A stretch of 53,459 nt of DNA from Oceanospirillaceae bacterium (lineage in GTDB: Bacteria; Pseudomonadota; Gammaproteobacteria; Pseudomonadales; Balneatricaceae), in the NCBI GenBank assembly GCA_024686035.1, contig JAIBDW010000003.1, positions 1 through 53,459 on the forward strand, in the 5' to 3' direction. Positions 1 through 8,553 of the stretch are shown here, piece after piece. Numbering within the stretch: position 1 is the stretch's first letter; each line of letters starts with the position of its first letter. The position numbers and the translations under genes were made by a program. The notes beneath the pieces are model-generated. The model worked only from the letters and a program-made list of their open reading frames with translations. It ran no database searches and was not told the origin of the DNA.

Positions 1-1033
1 CCACGTCTTCATCATGGGCATGCAAGATGGCTTGATCAAAGAGCTGCAGCAGTGTTTGGTTAAGCTCAGCTATGTGCATTGCTGTGCGGTAATAGCGATG
101 CATAAATTGCTCAACAGCCAAGGTGTCATCATTGTCTTCGTAACCAAAAAAAGCAGCTAACTTACGTTGATGATCAAACAGCAGCCTGTCTTCAGGTCGC
201 TGAGCAATTAAGTGGAGTGCATAACGTATGGTCCAAAGGTAATTAGTGCTTACTTTAAGCGTATCCAGCTCTTCCTGGCTAAGGTAGTCGTGGCTGGAAA
301 GCTGTGCCATATTACTCAAGCCAAAGTGACGCTTACCTATCCAGCCTATCGTTTGGATGTCACGTAACCCCCCTGATGAGGTCTTTATATTGGGCTCTAG
401 GTTGTATTCCGTTTCGTTAGTACGTAAGTGCCGTTGTTGTTGAGTTTTAACGCGCGCCTTGTAAAAGGCTTCTTCACTCCAGGCTTGGTCTGAAATAACC
501 CAATCAAATGCTTTTTTACGCAAGCCAGCTTTGCCGATGATGGTGTGAGATTCAAGCAGGCTTGTGGCAATAGTAATGTCACCTTGAGCTTGCGTGCAGC
601 AATCTTTGAGGGTGCGCACACTTGAGCCAATTTTTAGGCCTAGATCCCAAATAAACGTAATAAACTGTTGAGTGCTATCATGCCAAAGCGATTCGGCAAC
701 ATCATCGCCAATGAGAATCAATAGATCAATGTCTGACTGTGGATGCAACTCCTTGCGCCCATAGCCACCTACAGCAACTAGCGCTGTTTCATCAGGCCAC
801 GAATACTGCTGCCAAGCTAAGCGAAGTATCTGATCTACTAACCAAGCACGCGCATGGATTAGCTCATAAATACGCGTTTCTTTATGTTCGTTAAATAGAT
901 CATCTAGGCACGCCTGACCACTTTCTAAAGCCGTTTTTAATACTCTGGCATGGGGCATTGTGAAAAACTGCTTTTGCAGTTTTTCACAATCAATGAGCTG
1001 AGCTTTTAATGACGGGCTAACCAGTGTTGTCAT
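1..1033 (-). CDS. glnD: Bifunctional PII uridylyltransferase/uridylyl-removing enzyme, N-terminal part (cut by window edge)
   Basis: GlnD uridylylates and deuridylylates PII signal proteins in response to glutamine, linking nitrogen status to glutamine synthetase control. About 344 codons are visible; the C-terminal part (rest of the HD domain and ACT domains) lies beyond base 1. The nucleotidyltransferase motif GGYGRKELHPQSDIDLLIL (residues about 83-101) contains the family's metal-binding Asp pair. Further on, the sequence SSGGLRDIQT matches the conserved GlnD region after the nucleotidyltransferase core. The ATG at 1031-1033 overlaps the map stop codon by one base, so the two genes are translationally linked. 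A perfect inverted repeat lies in codons 15-26. Identification is secure; the gene is incomplete only because of the window edge. Confidence 0.96.
   Translation of the reverse strand, partial: MTTLVSPSLKAQLIDCEKLQKQFFTMPHARVLKTALESGQACLDDLFNEHKETRIYELIHARAWLVDQILRLAWQQYSWPDETALVAVGGYGRKELHPQSDIDLLILIGDDVAESLWHDSTQQFITFIWDLGLKIGSSVRTLKDCCTQAQGDITIATSLLESHTIIGKAGLRKKAFDWVISDQAWSEEAFYKARVKTQQQRHLRTNETEYNLEPNIKTSSGGLRDIQTIGWIGKRHFGLSNMAQLSSHDYLSQEELDTLKVSTNYLWTIRYALHLIAQRPEDRLLFDHQRKLAAFFGYEDNDDTLAVEQFMHRYYRTAMHIAELNQTLLQLFDQAILHAHDEDV
957..990. repeat. Perfect 15-bp inverted repeat with 4-nt loop inside the glnD 5' coding region
   Basis: ATTGTGAAAAACTGC at 957-971 is the exact reverse complement of 976-990, with TTTT between. 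It covers codons 15-26 of glnD, so the glnD mRNA can fold into a 15-bp hairpin about 45 nt after its start codon. No T-run follows on either strand, so it is not an ordinary intrinsic terminator. Confidence 0.9.
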
Positions 1034-1803
1034 TAATCCAACTCTTCTTGACGTATGGTGAGGTTTTCGTAGCCATTAGCGGTGACTAAAATAGTGTGTT
1101 CAAATTGCGCAGATAAACGCTTATCTGCTGTGGTGACAGTCCAGCCATCTTTTTTGTTAAGTTTAACGTGGCGTTTACCCGCATTAAGCATCGGTTCAAT
1201 GGTGAAGATCATGCCTTCTTTAAGCTCAACCCCAGTGTTGGGTGTACCATAGTGAAGGACTTGAGGGTCTTCATGGAAGCCTGCACCAATACCGTGACCG
1301 CAATATTCTTGCACAATGGAATAATGATTGGCTTCAGCATGCACTTGAATCACATGGCCAATGTCGCCTAATCGAGCACCAGGTTTTACTAGCTCTATGC
1401 CTTTGTATAGGCATTCTTGAGTAATGGAGACAAGGCGCTGTGCGTGGGGCGCAATGTTCCCCACTGCAAACATTCGGCTTGTATCTCCATGATAGCCGTC
1501 CTTAATCACGGTAATATCAATGTTAATTAAGTCGCCTTGTTTGAGTGGTTTATCGTTTGGAATGCCGTGACACACGACCTGATTAACAGAGGTGCAAATA
1601 GACTTAGGGAAACCGTGGTAATTTAAAGGAGCAGGAATAGCTTGTTGCACATCCACAATATAGTCATGGCAAATTTGATTTAGCTCATTGGTGGTCACGC
1701 CTACTTGCACGTATTCGTGGATCATCTCCAACACCTGAGCGGCTAACCGTCCGGCAACGCGCATTTTTTGAATTTCCGTAGCGTCTTTAATCAATATATT
1801 CAT
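1033..1803 (-). CDS. map: Methionine aminopeptidase type I
   Basis: Removes the initiator methionine from nascent proteins in the cytoplasm. The 256-residue length fits bacterial type I enzymes (about 264 in E. coli). The start MNILIKDATEIQKMRVAGRLAA is typical. Metal ligands expected for the pita-bread fold can be seen: Asp in INIDITV, Asp in GYHGDTSRMF, His in YCGHGIGAGFHEDPQV, Glu in FTIEPML and Glu in SAQFEHTI. It lies upstream of glnD with a one-base overlap and is divergent from rpsB, the usual gammaproteobacterial order. An extended -10 element lies about 65 bp upstream of its ATG. Confidence 0.97.
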   Translation of the reverse strand: MNILIKDATEIQKMRVAGRLAAQVLEMIHEYVQVGVTTNELNQICHDYIVDVQQAIPAPLNYHGFPKSICTSVNQVVCHGIPNDKPLKQGDLINIDITVIKDGYHGDTSRMFAVGNIAPHAQRLVSITQECLYKGIELVKPGARLGDIGHVIQVHAEANHYSIVQEYCGHGIGAGFHEDPQVLHYGTPNTGVELKEGMIFTIEPMLNAGKRHVKLNKKDGWTVTTADKRLSAQFEHTILVTANGYENLTIRQEELD

Positions 1804-1866
1804 GTGTTTCTCAAAGCTTAATGTGCCTAAAAGGGCGAGTCTTAACGGTTAACTAACTTTGGACCA

Positions 1867-1875
1867 ATTATATCA
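1867..1875 (-). promoter_or_regulatory. Candidate map promoter (extended -10)
   Basis: On the minus strand the bases read TGATATAAT, an extended -10 (TGnTATAAT) with a perfect hexamer. No good -35 lies 16-18 bp upstream, which is tolerated when TGn is present. It would start a transcript about 55-60 nt before the map ATG. Confidence 0.55.
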
Positions 1876-2007
1876 GACATCTTCAGCCCCAGGGCCTCCA
1901 AGTCAACTATTTTCGGTTGAGGCTAGTGGGCGAACAGCTATGAATAGGGTAAAGGGGGTTGGGGGTTGTAAAATATGATAGAAAACCATCAATACTTGCG
2001 ATTAGTT

Positions 2008-2036
2008 TTGATATTCATTATCGCTTATGGTATAAA
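2008..2036 (+). promoter_or_regulatory. Strong sigma-70 promoter for rpsB-tsf
   Basis: TTGATA at 2008-2013 and TATAAA at 2031-2036 are separated by exactly 17 bp. A GC-rich stretch (GCGCGCC) follows the -10, as in discriminators of stringently controlled ribosomal promoters; stringent control here is inference. The rest of the 445-bp map-rpsB gap upstream (1876-2007) shows no gene. Confidence 0.75.
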
Positions 2037-2042
2037 TTGCGC

Positions 2043-2248
2043 GCCTAAATTCGATCTGTTCTTTTTTTGATAAAAAATAGACGTATTTTGGGCTTAACTA
2101 TAACGTCACACATAAACCGGCACATGGTTCTGGGTGTTGGGGGTCTGCTTTAAGGCTTCTGATCGAACTGTGGTTCTTGTTGCTCTTTTGTAATAAATGC
2201 ACAAGACGAGGGTTTATGGAGGCCTAACCCATACAAAAGGAAATTTAA
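2043..2248 (+). promoter_or_regulatory. Long 5' leader of rpsB, candidate S2 autoregulatory leader
   Basis: About 205 nt lie between the predicted start of transcription and the rpsB ATG, with no plausible ORF. Near the 3' end, GGGTT (2210-2214) can pair with AACCC (2226-2230) just before the ribosome binding site AAAAGGA (2236-2242). Gammaproteobacterial rpsB operons are known to carry a conserved leader through which S2 represses translation; I recognise this by position and by the stem near the binding site, not by full structure matching. Confidence 0.5.
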
Positions 2249-2995
2249 ATGACTAAAGTAAGTATGCGTGACCTGCTTAAAGCCGGCGCCCACTTCGGCC
2301 ACCAAACGCGTTACTGGAACCCAAAAATGGGCCAGTATATTTTTGGTGCTCGTAACAAAATCCATATCATCAACCTAGACCAAACCTTACCGGCGTTAAA
2401 CGAAGCACTTGCTATCGTTGAAAACATGGCCGCCAACAAAAACAAAATATTGTTTGTTGGTACTAAGCGTGCAGCAGGAAAGTTGATTAAAGAACATGCT
2501 AGTCGTGTTGGTATGCCCTACGTCAACCACCGTTGGTTGGGTGGCATGTTAACTAACTACAAAACTATTCGTCAGTCCATTAGTCGTTTCCGTACCTTAG
2601 AAACACAGTTTAACGATGGCACTTCTGAGCAGTTAACTAAAAAAGAAGCGTTGATGCGTCAACGTGAAATGGAAAAGCTTGAACGCGCTATTGGCGGTAT
2701 CAAGGATATGGGCGGTCTTCCTGACGCGTTGTTCGTTGTAGACGTTGAGCATGAGCGTATTGCAATTAATGAAGCTAACAAGTTGGGCATCCCAGTGATT
2801 GGTATCGTTGATACTAACAGCAACCCAGACGGCATTGATTATGTAATCCCTGCTAACGATGACGCTTTGCGCGCTATCGAAATCTACGTTTCTGCTATGG
2901 CCGATGCGTGTGCATCTGGCAAAGACGACGGCACTGCTGTTGCTGGCGAATTTGTAGAAGTTGCTGAAGAAGTGACTGAAGCCGCTGCCGAGTAA
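2249..2995 (+). CDS. rpsB: 30S ribosomal protein S2
   Basis: S2 joins the small subunit late in assembly and is needed for binding of S1. The 248 residues begin with the signature [19 protein letters not shown], and contain [20 protein letters not shown] and the conserved [10 protein letters not shown] block. The acidic Glu/Ala-rich C-terminal tail makes it slightly longer than the 241 residues of E. coli. The ATG at 2249 has the binding site AAAAGGA 6 nt upstream. tsf follows after a hairpin with a T-run, so tsf output probably depends on partial read-through. Confidence 0.98.
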   Translation: MTKVSMRDLLKAGAHFGHQTRYWNPKMGQYIFGARNKIHIINLDQTLPALNEALAIVENMAANKNKILFVGTKRAAGKLIKEHASRVGMPYVNHRWLGGMLTNYKTIRQSISRFRTLETQFNDGTSEQLTKKEALMRQREMEKLERAIGGIKDMGGLPDALFVVDVEHERIAINEANKLGIPVIGIVDTNSNPDGIDYVIPANDDALRAIEIYVSAMADACASGKDDGTAVAGEFVEVAEEVTEAAAE

Positions 2996-3030
2996 GCCTA
3001 AACCTTTGGTTTAGCTAGGTGGATATACAA

Positions 3031-3054
3031 AAGGGAGCTTGGCTCCCTTTTTTT
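3031..3054 (+). terminator. Intergenic terminator/attenuator between rpsB and tsf
   Basis: AAGGGAGC (3031-3038) and GCTCCCTT (3042-3049) form an 8-bp stem with a 3-nt loop, followed by a run of T to 3054. Since tsf has no obvious promoter in the remaining 46 bp, it probably acts as a partial terminator setting the S2 to EF-Ts ratio. Confidence 0.8.
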
Positions 3055-3100
3055 AACAACGCCCAAGGCGGCGTTGAGAACCCAAATTGAGGATTTTCTT

Positions 3101-3961
3101 ATGGCTGCAATTACTGCATCTATGGTTAAAGAATTGCGTGAGCGTACTAGCTTGGGCATGATGGATTGTAAAAAAGCGCTTGTTGCTTCTGACGGTAATA
3201 TTGAACAAGCTATCGAAGATTTGCGTAAATCTAGTGGCCTTAAAGCTGCCAAGAAAGCTGGCCGTACTGCTGCTGAAGGCGTGGTGCTTGCAAAAGTTGC
3301 TGATGACAATTCATTTGGCGTATTGGTTGAAGTGAACTCAGAAACAGACTTTGCTGCTCGTGATGAAGGCTTTTTGGCGTTTGCTGCGAAAGTCACTGAT
3401 GCGGCGTTTGCAGCGAAGCAAGATGATATGGCTACACTAATGCAAGGCGAACTATCGGATGCTCGTGAAGCGCTAGTGCAAAAGATTGGTGAAAACATTA
3501 CGCCTCGTCGTATTGTGATGCTTGAAGGTGCTAATGTAGGTGCATACGTGCATAGCAACAAGAAAATTGCCACTTTGATTTCGCTAACTGATGGCGATAA
3601 TGAGCTTGCTAAAGATATTTCAATGCATGTAACGGCGACTAACCCTCGGGTTATTAGTCGTGATGATATGACGACTGAAGAAGTCAATAAAGAAAAAGAC
3701 ATTATCAAAGCTCAGCCAGATATGGCTGGCAAGCCAGATGCTATTGTTGAAAAAATGATGATAGGTCGCATCAATAAATTTTTGGCTGAAAACAGTTTGA
3801 CTGAACAGCAATTTGTTAAGAATCCAGATCAAAAAATTAGTGACTTGCTGGCCGTTACTGGCGCTTCTATTTCTACGTTCCATCGTTTAGAAGTAGGTGA
3901 CGGTATTGAGGTTGAAGTCGTTGATTTTGCCGCTGAAGTGGCACAGCAGCTAAAGGCCTAA
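3101..3961 (+). CDS. tsf: Elongation factor Ts
   Basis: EF-Ts exchanges GDP for GTP on EF-Tu. The start is the ATG at 3101 ([16 protein letters not shown]), preceded by TGAGG; a TTG 27 bp upstream in the same frame would add residues not seen in the family. The N-terminal UBA-like domain carries [18 protein letters not shown] (residues 11-28), the family signature. The EF-Tu contact motif TDFAARD lies near residues 80-86. At 286 residues it matches E. coli (283). It is cotranscribed with rpsB and closed by a strong terminator. Confidence 0.98.
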   Translation: MAAITASMVKELRERTSLGMMDCKKALVASDGNIEQAIEDLRKSSGLKAAKKAGRTAAEGVVLAKVADDNSFGVLVEVNSETDFAARDEGFLAFAAKVTDAAFAAKQDDMATLMQGELSDAREALVQKIGENITPRRIVMLEGANVGAYVHSNKKIATLISLTDGDNELAKDISMHVTATNPRVISRDDMTTEEVNKEKDIIKAQPDMAGKPDAIVEKMMIGRINKFLAENSLTEQQFVKNPDQKISDLLAVTGASISTFHRLEVGDGIEVEVVDFAAEVAQQLKA

Positions 3962-3981
3962 GCCCTATTAGTCTGCTTGCA

Positions 3982-4024
3982 GCGTCGCCATGGTGATTTA
4001 GTCACTGTGGTGGCGCTTTTTTTT
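3982..4024 (+). terminator. Intrinsic terminator of rpsB-tsf
   Basis: A 15-bp stem including several G-U pairs (3982-3996 with 4002-4016), a 5-nt loop, and eight T (4017-4024). It lies 20 bp after the tsf stop. Confidence 0.85.
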
Positions 4025-4147
4025 GACTTAAGCACAGCCGCAACTTGCCCTTGAGCTGTTAATAAGTCACTATCTTATTGTTAAGTCAGCGTTATATATT
4101 AAAACTAATAGTAACCTTGTTGCAGATGACTATTTTGGAGAACATAA

Positions 4148-4900
4148 ATGCCAATTTCGGATAAACGCCACCCTCGCTATAAGCGTATTTTACTCAAGCT
4201 TAGTGGCGAAGCATTAATGGGCAGCGAAAATTTTGGTATTGACCCTAAAGTTTTAGACCGTATGGCCTTAGAAATAGGCCAGTTAGTTGGCATTGGAGTG
4301 CAGGTGGGTTTGGTGATTGGCGGCGGGAACTTATTTCGTGGTGCCGCCTTGAGTGAGGCAGGGATGGATCGCGTCACTGGCGACCATATGGGGATGCTTG
4401 CTACAGTCATGAATGCTCTGGCTATGAGAGATGCTTTAGAACGATCTAATATTACTACCAGGGTGATGTCAGCCATTCCAATGAGTGGCGTTGTGGATCA
4501 CTATGATCGTCGTAATGCGATGCTGTATTTGTCTCAAGGCAATGTGGTGATTTTTTCTGCTGGTACCGGCAATCCGTTTTTCACCACCGACTCAGCTGCC
4601 TCATTGCGAGGCATAGAAATTGAAGCTGATGTTGTGCTCAAAGCAACCAAAGTCGACGGTGTATACGATTCAGACCCGGTCAAAAACCCAAATGCAGTAA
4701 AATATGACTATATGACATTTGATGAAGCCATAGAAAAGCAGCTAGGCATTATGGATCTCACCGCGATGTGTTTATGTCGTGATCAAGAAATGCCGGTGCG
4801 AGTATTTAATATGAATAAGCCTGGGGCTTTAGTTAATCTAGTGGTCGGTGGCCATGAAGGCACCTTGGTGAATGTGACATTGCCGGAAGGCGGAGAATAA
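4148..4900 (+). CDS. pyrH: UMP kinase
   Basis: Phosphorylates UMP to UDP, the pyrimidine entry step of the UTP/CTP pathway that pyrG later completes. The amino acid kinase fold is evident: [13 protein letters not shown] (residues 13-25), the glycine loop [10 protein letters not shown], the UMP-binding region around [14 protein letters not shown], and [13 protein letters not shown]. At 250 residues it is a little longer than E. coli PyrH (241), due to extra residues at both ends. It lies 123 bp past the tsf terminator, so it should have its own promoter, but I found no convincing -35/-10 pair. frr begins one base after the stop. Confidence 0.97.
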   Translation: MPISDKRHPRYKRILLKLSGEALMGSENFGIDPKVLDRMALEIGQLVGIGVQVGLVIGGGNLFRGAALSEAGMDRVTGDHMGMLATVMNALAMRDALERSNITTRVMSAIPMSGVVDHYDRRNAMLYLSQGNVVIFSAGTGNPFFTTDSAASLRGIEIEADVVLKATKVDGVYDSDPVKNPNAVKYDYMTFDEAIEKQLGIMDLTAMCLCRDQEMPVRVFNMNKPGALVNLVVGGHEGTLVNVTLPEGGE

Positions 4901-4901
4901 A

Positions 4902-5459
4902 ATGATTAATGAAATCCAACAAGATGCTAACGAGCGTATGGATAAGAGTATCGCAGCACTTGGTGAAGCGTTTAAGCGTATTCGCACAGGCCGCGCTCAT
5001 CCTAGTATTTTAGACAGTGTGATGGTGTCTTATTATGGCAGTGACACGCCACTTAACCAGTTGGCAAACATTTCCGTTGAAGACGGGCGTTGCTTAGCCG
5101 TCTCGCCTTGGGAGAAGCCTATGGTGCCAGAGATAGAAAAAGCCATCATGAAGGCTAATTTAGGTCTTAACCCATCTACATCTGGCGATTTGATTCGAGT
5201 ACCGATGCCAGCACTTACCGAAGAAACCCGTAAAAGTTTCATTCGAGGCGCCCGTGAAGAGGCTGAGAAAGCTCGTGTGTCTGTGCGCAGTATTCGCCGT
5301 GATGCCAATAGTGATATAAAAGAACTGTTGAAAGATAAGGACATTTCTGAAGATGACGCACGCCGTGGCGAAGACATGGTTCAAAAAGTAACAGACGCTC
5401 ATGTTGCAACTATTGAAACGGCGTTGTTGTCCAAAGAAAAGGATTTGATGGAGGTTTAA
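4902..5459 (+). CDS. frr: Ribosome recycling factor
   Basis: Together with EF-G it splits post-termination ribosomes. The 185-residue length is exactly the family norm. Recognisable blocks are [16 protein letters not shown] (residues 24-39), [33 protein letters not shown] and the helical segment [12 protein letters not shown]. It is tightly coupled to pyrH (one base apart, binding site GGCGGAG at the end of pyrH). In most gammaproteobacteria dxr follows; here uppS begins only 44 bp later and there is no remnant of dxr. Confidence 0.98.
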   Translation: MINEIQQDANERMDKSIAALGEAFKRIRTGRAHPSILDSVMVSYYGSDTPLNQLANISVEDGRCLAVSPWEKPMVPEIEKAIMKANLGLNPSTSGDLIRVPMPALTEETRKSFIRGAREEAEKARVSVRSIRRDANSDIKELLKDKDISEDDARRGEDMVQKVTDAHVATIETALLSKEKDLMEV

Positions 5460-5503
5460 CCTATATCATTATTTCTAGTAAGGCGCATGTTAAGGATTAA
5501 TGT

Positions 5504-6274
5504 ATGATCGACCCACGCGAAGCTATTCTTGCACATAAGCTAGAAACGCTGCCTGAACACGTTGCTATTATCATGGATGGTAATAATCGCTGGGCTAAAA
5601 GTCATAATCTTTCTGGCGTAGCCGGTCATAAGGCAGGTGTAGATGCAGTCAAGGCAGTGATCGAAACGGCAGTGCATTATGATATTCCAGCCTTAACATT
5701 ATTTGCTTTTAGTAGTGAAAACTGGCGTAGGCCAGAGCTTGAAGTCAAGGCGCTAATGGATCTGTTTGTCTATGTATTGAAGCGAGAAGTGACTAAGCTA
5801 CATGATAATAATATTCGCTTACGCATTGTTGGGGATACGGCTAGGTTGAGCCCTGAGTTACAAAAGTTGATTGGCTTAGCCGAGCAAAAAACGAGGGGAA
5901 ACACTGGACTTCAGCTGAATATCGCTGCTAATTACGGTGGCCGATGGGATATTTTGGAAGCCGCTAAAAAAATGGCTGAAGACATTAAGGTCACAGGCAT
6001 GGAAGCCAAAGTGATCAGTGAAAATGACTTTGAGAAATATCTGTGTTTAGGTGACTTGCCTGCAGTTGATTTATGTATACGAACCAGTGGCGAGCAGCGT
6101 ATAAGTAATTTTTTATTGTGGCAAATGGCCTACGCTGAACTTGTATTCGTAGACACCCTTTGGCCCGAATTCAAACACCAAAAAATGGTAGAAACATTAG
6201 TTCAATTTGGCCAAAGAAAAAGGAGATTTGGGCAAACTGGTGAACAATTAATTCAACAAGAGTCCTCTGCTTAA
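5504..6274 (+). CDS. uppS: Undecaprenyl diphosphate synthase (cis-prenyltransferase)
   Basis: Condenses eight isopentenyl diphosphates onto farnesyl diphosphate to make the C55 carrier for peptidoglycan, LPS O-antigen and other surface polymers. The catalytic Asp is in IIMDGNNRWA (residues 22-31). Also present are AGHKAG, FAFSSENWRRP, LNIAANYGGRWDI and IRTSGEQRISNFLLWQ, all conserved in the Z-prenyltransferase family. Length 256 compares with 253 in E. coli. A binding site AAGGA lies upstream of the ATG at 5504. Its substrates require an isoprenoid pathway whose usual neighbours (dxr, ispD, ispF) are missing here. Confidence 0.97.
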   Translation: MIDPREAILAHKLETLPEHVAIIMDGNNRWAKSHNLSGVAGHKAGVDAVKAVIETAVHYDIPALTLFAFSSENWRRPELEVKALMDLFVYVLKREVTKLHDNNIRLRIVGDTARLSPELQKLIGLAEQKTRGNTGLQLNIAANYGGRWDILEAAKKMAEDIKVTGMEAKVISENDFEKYLCLGDLPAVDLCIRTSGEQRISNFLLWQMAYAELVFVDTLWPEFKHQKMVETLVQFGQRKRRFGQTGEQLIQQESSA

Positions 6275-6283
6275 GCACACAGT

Positions 6284-6324
6284 GGAGGGCACTTGATACA
6301 ATGAAAAAAATAATAATATGTTGA
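6284..6324 (+). other. Possible leader minicistron coupled to the cdsA start
   Basis: A GGAGGG site (6284-6289) is followed 11 nt later by ATG at 6301, opening a seven-codon frame (Met-Lys-Lys-Ile-Ile-Ile-Cys, stop 6322-6324) whose stop overlaps the region just past the cdsA ATG at 6318. The cdsA ATG itself has only AT-rich sequence before it. The arrangement could deliver ribosomes to cdsA by coupling. Three consecutive ATA codons are uncommon. Speculative. Confidence 0.35.
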
Positions 6325-7127
6325 AATCTAGAATCGCTACAGCTTTGGTAATCGCGCCACTGACTCTAGCTGCAGTATTTTTTTTACCAACGCAAGTCTT
6401 TTCGTTGTTCATCGCGCTTATTGTGCTCATGGCAGGATGGGAGTGGACGTCGATGATGCGCTTGGTAAGTCGCAGCCAGCGCACTGTTTATGTATTGTCT
6501 TTACTATTTGCAATTTTGGCTGTACAAAAAGCTTTGCCCAACTTTGAGAAAACCATATTTTCAGTGACCGCTACATGGTGGGTGTTAGCGACAGGCCTGG
6601 TCTTTTTGTATCCAAAAGCCAGTGCCCTCTGGTGTGGGAGGGTGATCAAAGGCATTGTTGGTTTTATGGTGCTTGTGCCCACCTGGGCTGCCATGGTTTA
6701 TATTCGTGAGCTAGACCAGGGCCCATGGTTAATTGTTTACATGTTTCTAGTCGTATGGGGAGCTGATACTGGGGCTTACTTTGCTGGAAAGCGCTTTGGA
6801 AAGAGAAAGTTGATGCCGCGTGTTAGCCCCGCAAAATCTTGGGCCGGTGTGGGTGGGGCTGCGGTTACGGTAATATTAGTCTCTATGTTCACACAACAAA
6901 GTCTTCACTTTTTGCAAAGTTTATCCGCCGGCACCTATGTTTTAGTATTGGTGCTGTTGTTTTCATCCATTATCGGTGACTTAACTGAAAGTATGTTTAA
7001 ACGCCAGTGCGGTATTAAGGACAGTGGCTCAATATTGCCAGGCCATGGAGGCATAATGGATCGGATTGATAGTTTAACAGCGGCCGCTCCTGTTTTCGCT
7101 TTGTGTCTTGTCCTGTTTAGTTCCTAA
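6318..7127 (+). CDS. cdsA: Phosphatidate cytidylyltransferase
   Basis: Makes CDP-diacylglycerol from CTP and phosphatidate in the inner membrane, the branch point of phospholipid synthesis. The 269-residue protein is strongly hydrophobic with several membrane segments, starting MLKSRIATALVIAPLTLAA. The C-terminal family signature is present as MFKRQCGIKDSGSILPGHGG followed by IMDRID (residues about 225-251), including the Asp residues that bind metal. No other in-frame start lies between the upstream stop and the ATG at 6318. rseP begins 10 bp after the stop. Confidence 0.96.
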   Translation: MLKSRIATALVIAPLTLAAVFFLPTQVFSLFIALIVLMAGWEWTSMMRLVSRSQRTVYVLSLLFAILAVQKALPNFEKTIFSVTATWWVLATGLVFLYPKASALWCGRVIKGIVGFMVLVPTWAAMVYIRELDQGPWLIVYMFLVVWGADTGAYFAGKRFGKRKLMPRVSPAKSWAGVGGAAVTVILVSMFTQQSLHFLQSLSAGTYVLVLVLLFSSIIGDLTESMFKRQCGIKDSGSILPGHGGIMDRIDSLTAAAPVFALCLVLFSS

Positions 7128-7137
7128 GGACTCCCCC

Positions 7138-8532
7138 ATGATCATCACTATATTAACCACTATATTTGCTCTGGCAGTGCTTGTGACCGTTCACGAGGCG
7201 GGGCACTATTTTGTGGCCCGTTGGTGTGGTGTAAAAGTGTTGCGCTTTTCGGTAGGCTTTGGGCGCCCAGTATTTCGCAAACTAGGCCGCAATGGCACCG
7301 AGTATGTATTTGCTTGGTTGCCTTTAGGAGGTTATGTGCGCATGCTGGACTCGCGCAATGATCTAGTGGGTGATGCAGACCTCAACAACGCTTTTGATTT
7401 GAAATCTCCTTGGAAGCGGATTGCCATTGTTGTGGCTGGCCCGCTGGTGAATTTAATATTTGCTGCGTTGTTATACGCCATAGTGCAAATTTCAGGTACC
7501 CCTCAGCTTATTCCTGTCGCAGTGTCGGCAGATAAGACGCTAGCAGGGTTCGAGTTTCCGCAACAGATTCTAGCCATTGATGGTCAAACTACGCCCACAT
7601 GGGAGAGTGTAAATATAGCCTTGGCAAAACGTATGGGTGAAACAGGCAGCATAGAGTTTTTGTTGCAAAGGCTTGATGGGGAGTTATTGCAAGCACAGGC
7701 CATCACTCCTAGCCAGCTAGACGCTATACCTGTTTTAGACGTCCCTGTAAGGGTAAGCTTGGGGGTGACTCGATGGCTGTCGGCATCGGCCCAGGATAGC
7801 CCTTTGACGCAACTAGGTTTGCAGCCTTGGCGCCCAAATGTACCAGTCACACTTAATCAAATCGTCCCACTAAGTGCTGCAGAAAAGGCGGGTTTAGCCG
7901 TTGGTGATAAGATTCTATCTATTGATCAACAAAAAATGGTGGGTTATAACGAGTTTGTCGCCTTCGTTCAAGAGCGCCCAAATCAAGATATTATGGTGGG
8001 GTTAGAGCGTGATTTTCAGCGCCTTGAGCTGCCTTTGAAGCTAGACTCTTATGTTGCTGAATCAGGTGAGCTTTTTGGGCGCATCGGTGTTGGTGTGGCG
8101 TCTATCTCTTGGCCTAATTCTATTCAATTTCAGCAACAGCTTGGTGTTTTCGATGGTTTGATTGCGGGTAGCAAAAAGACCTTTGATATGGCCGCTCTTA
8201 CATTGAGTTTTTTGGGGCAAATGGTGCAAGGCCTTGTATCTATCGAGCACTTGAGCGGGCCCATTAGCATCGCCAAAATAGCGGGAGCATCAGCGCAGTC
8301 TGGGCTGATCACCTACCTTAGCTTTATGGCCTATCTAAGTGTAAGTCTTGGTGTATTAAATCTACTACCTGTACCTATGCTGGATGGCGGTCATTTGTTA
8401 TATTACCTTGTAGAAGTAGTAACAGGGCGTAAAGTGCCCGACGCAATTCAGGCTATAGGCTTGCGAATTGGCATGGCATTGGTATTCAGTGTAATGATGA
8501 TCGCTGTTGCTAATGATTTGATGCGTCTTTAA
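7138..8532 (+). CDS. rseP: Site-2 intramembrane zinc metalloprotease RseP
   Basis: Cleaves the transmembrane segment of RseA to release sigma-E in envelope stress and clears signal peptide remnants. The zinc motif HEAGH is at residues 19-23 within the first membrane helix. Two PDZ domains fill the middle, and the third ligand motif LNLLPVPMLDGGHL lies near residue 410-425. Length 464 compares with 450 in E. coli. The ATG at 7138 with TAAGGA 8 nt before is preferred over an in-frame TTG 30 bp upstream that would overlap cdsA. The neighbour bamA fits a role in outer membrane homeostasis. Confidence 0.96.
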   Translation: MIITILTTIFALAVLVTVHEAGHYFVARWCGVKVLRFSVGFGRPVFRKLGRNGTEYVFAWLPLGGYVRMLDSRNDLVGDADLNNAFDLKSPWKRIAIVVAGPLVNLIFAALLYAIVQISGTPQLIPVAVSADKTLAGFEFPQQILAIDGQTTPTWESVNIALAKRMGETGSIEFLLQRLDGELLQAQAITPSQLDAIPVLDVPVRVSLGVTRWLSASAQDSPLTQLGLQPWRPNVPVTLNQIVPLSAAEKAGLAVGDKILSIDQQKMVGYNEFVAFVQERPNQDIMVGLERDFQRLELPLKLDSYVAESGELFGRIGVGVASISWPNSIQFQQQLGVFDGLIAGSKKTFDMAALTLSFLGQMVQGLVSIEHLSGPISIAKIAGASAQSGLITYLSFMAYLSVSLGVLNLLPVPMLDGGHLLYYLVEVVTGRKVPDAIQAIGLRIGMALVFSVMMIAVANDLMRL

Positions 8533-8553
8533 TCTCATTTTAGGTTTGTGAAT

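Noticed and set aside
2031-2040. Possible leader peptide or tRNA in the map-rpsB gap
   Set aside because: No ORF with a binding site and no cloverleaf pattern; the region fits a promoter plus untranslated leader.
2998-3708. Long open frame antisense to tsf
   Set aside because: Low-complexity Ser/Ala-rich translation mirroring the codon pattern of tsf; no binding site or homology.
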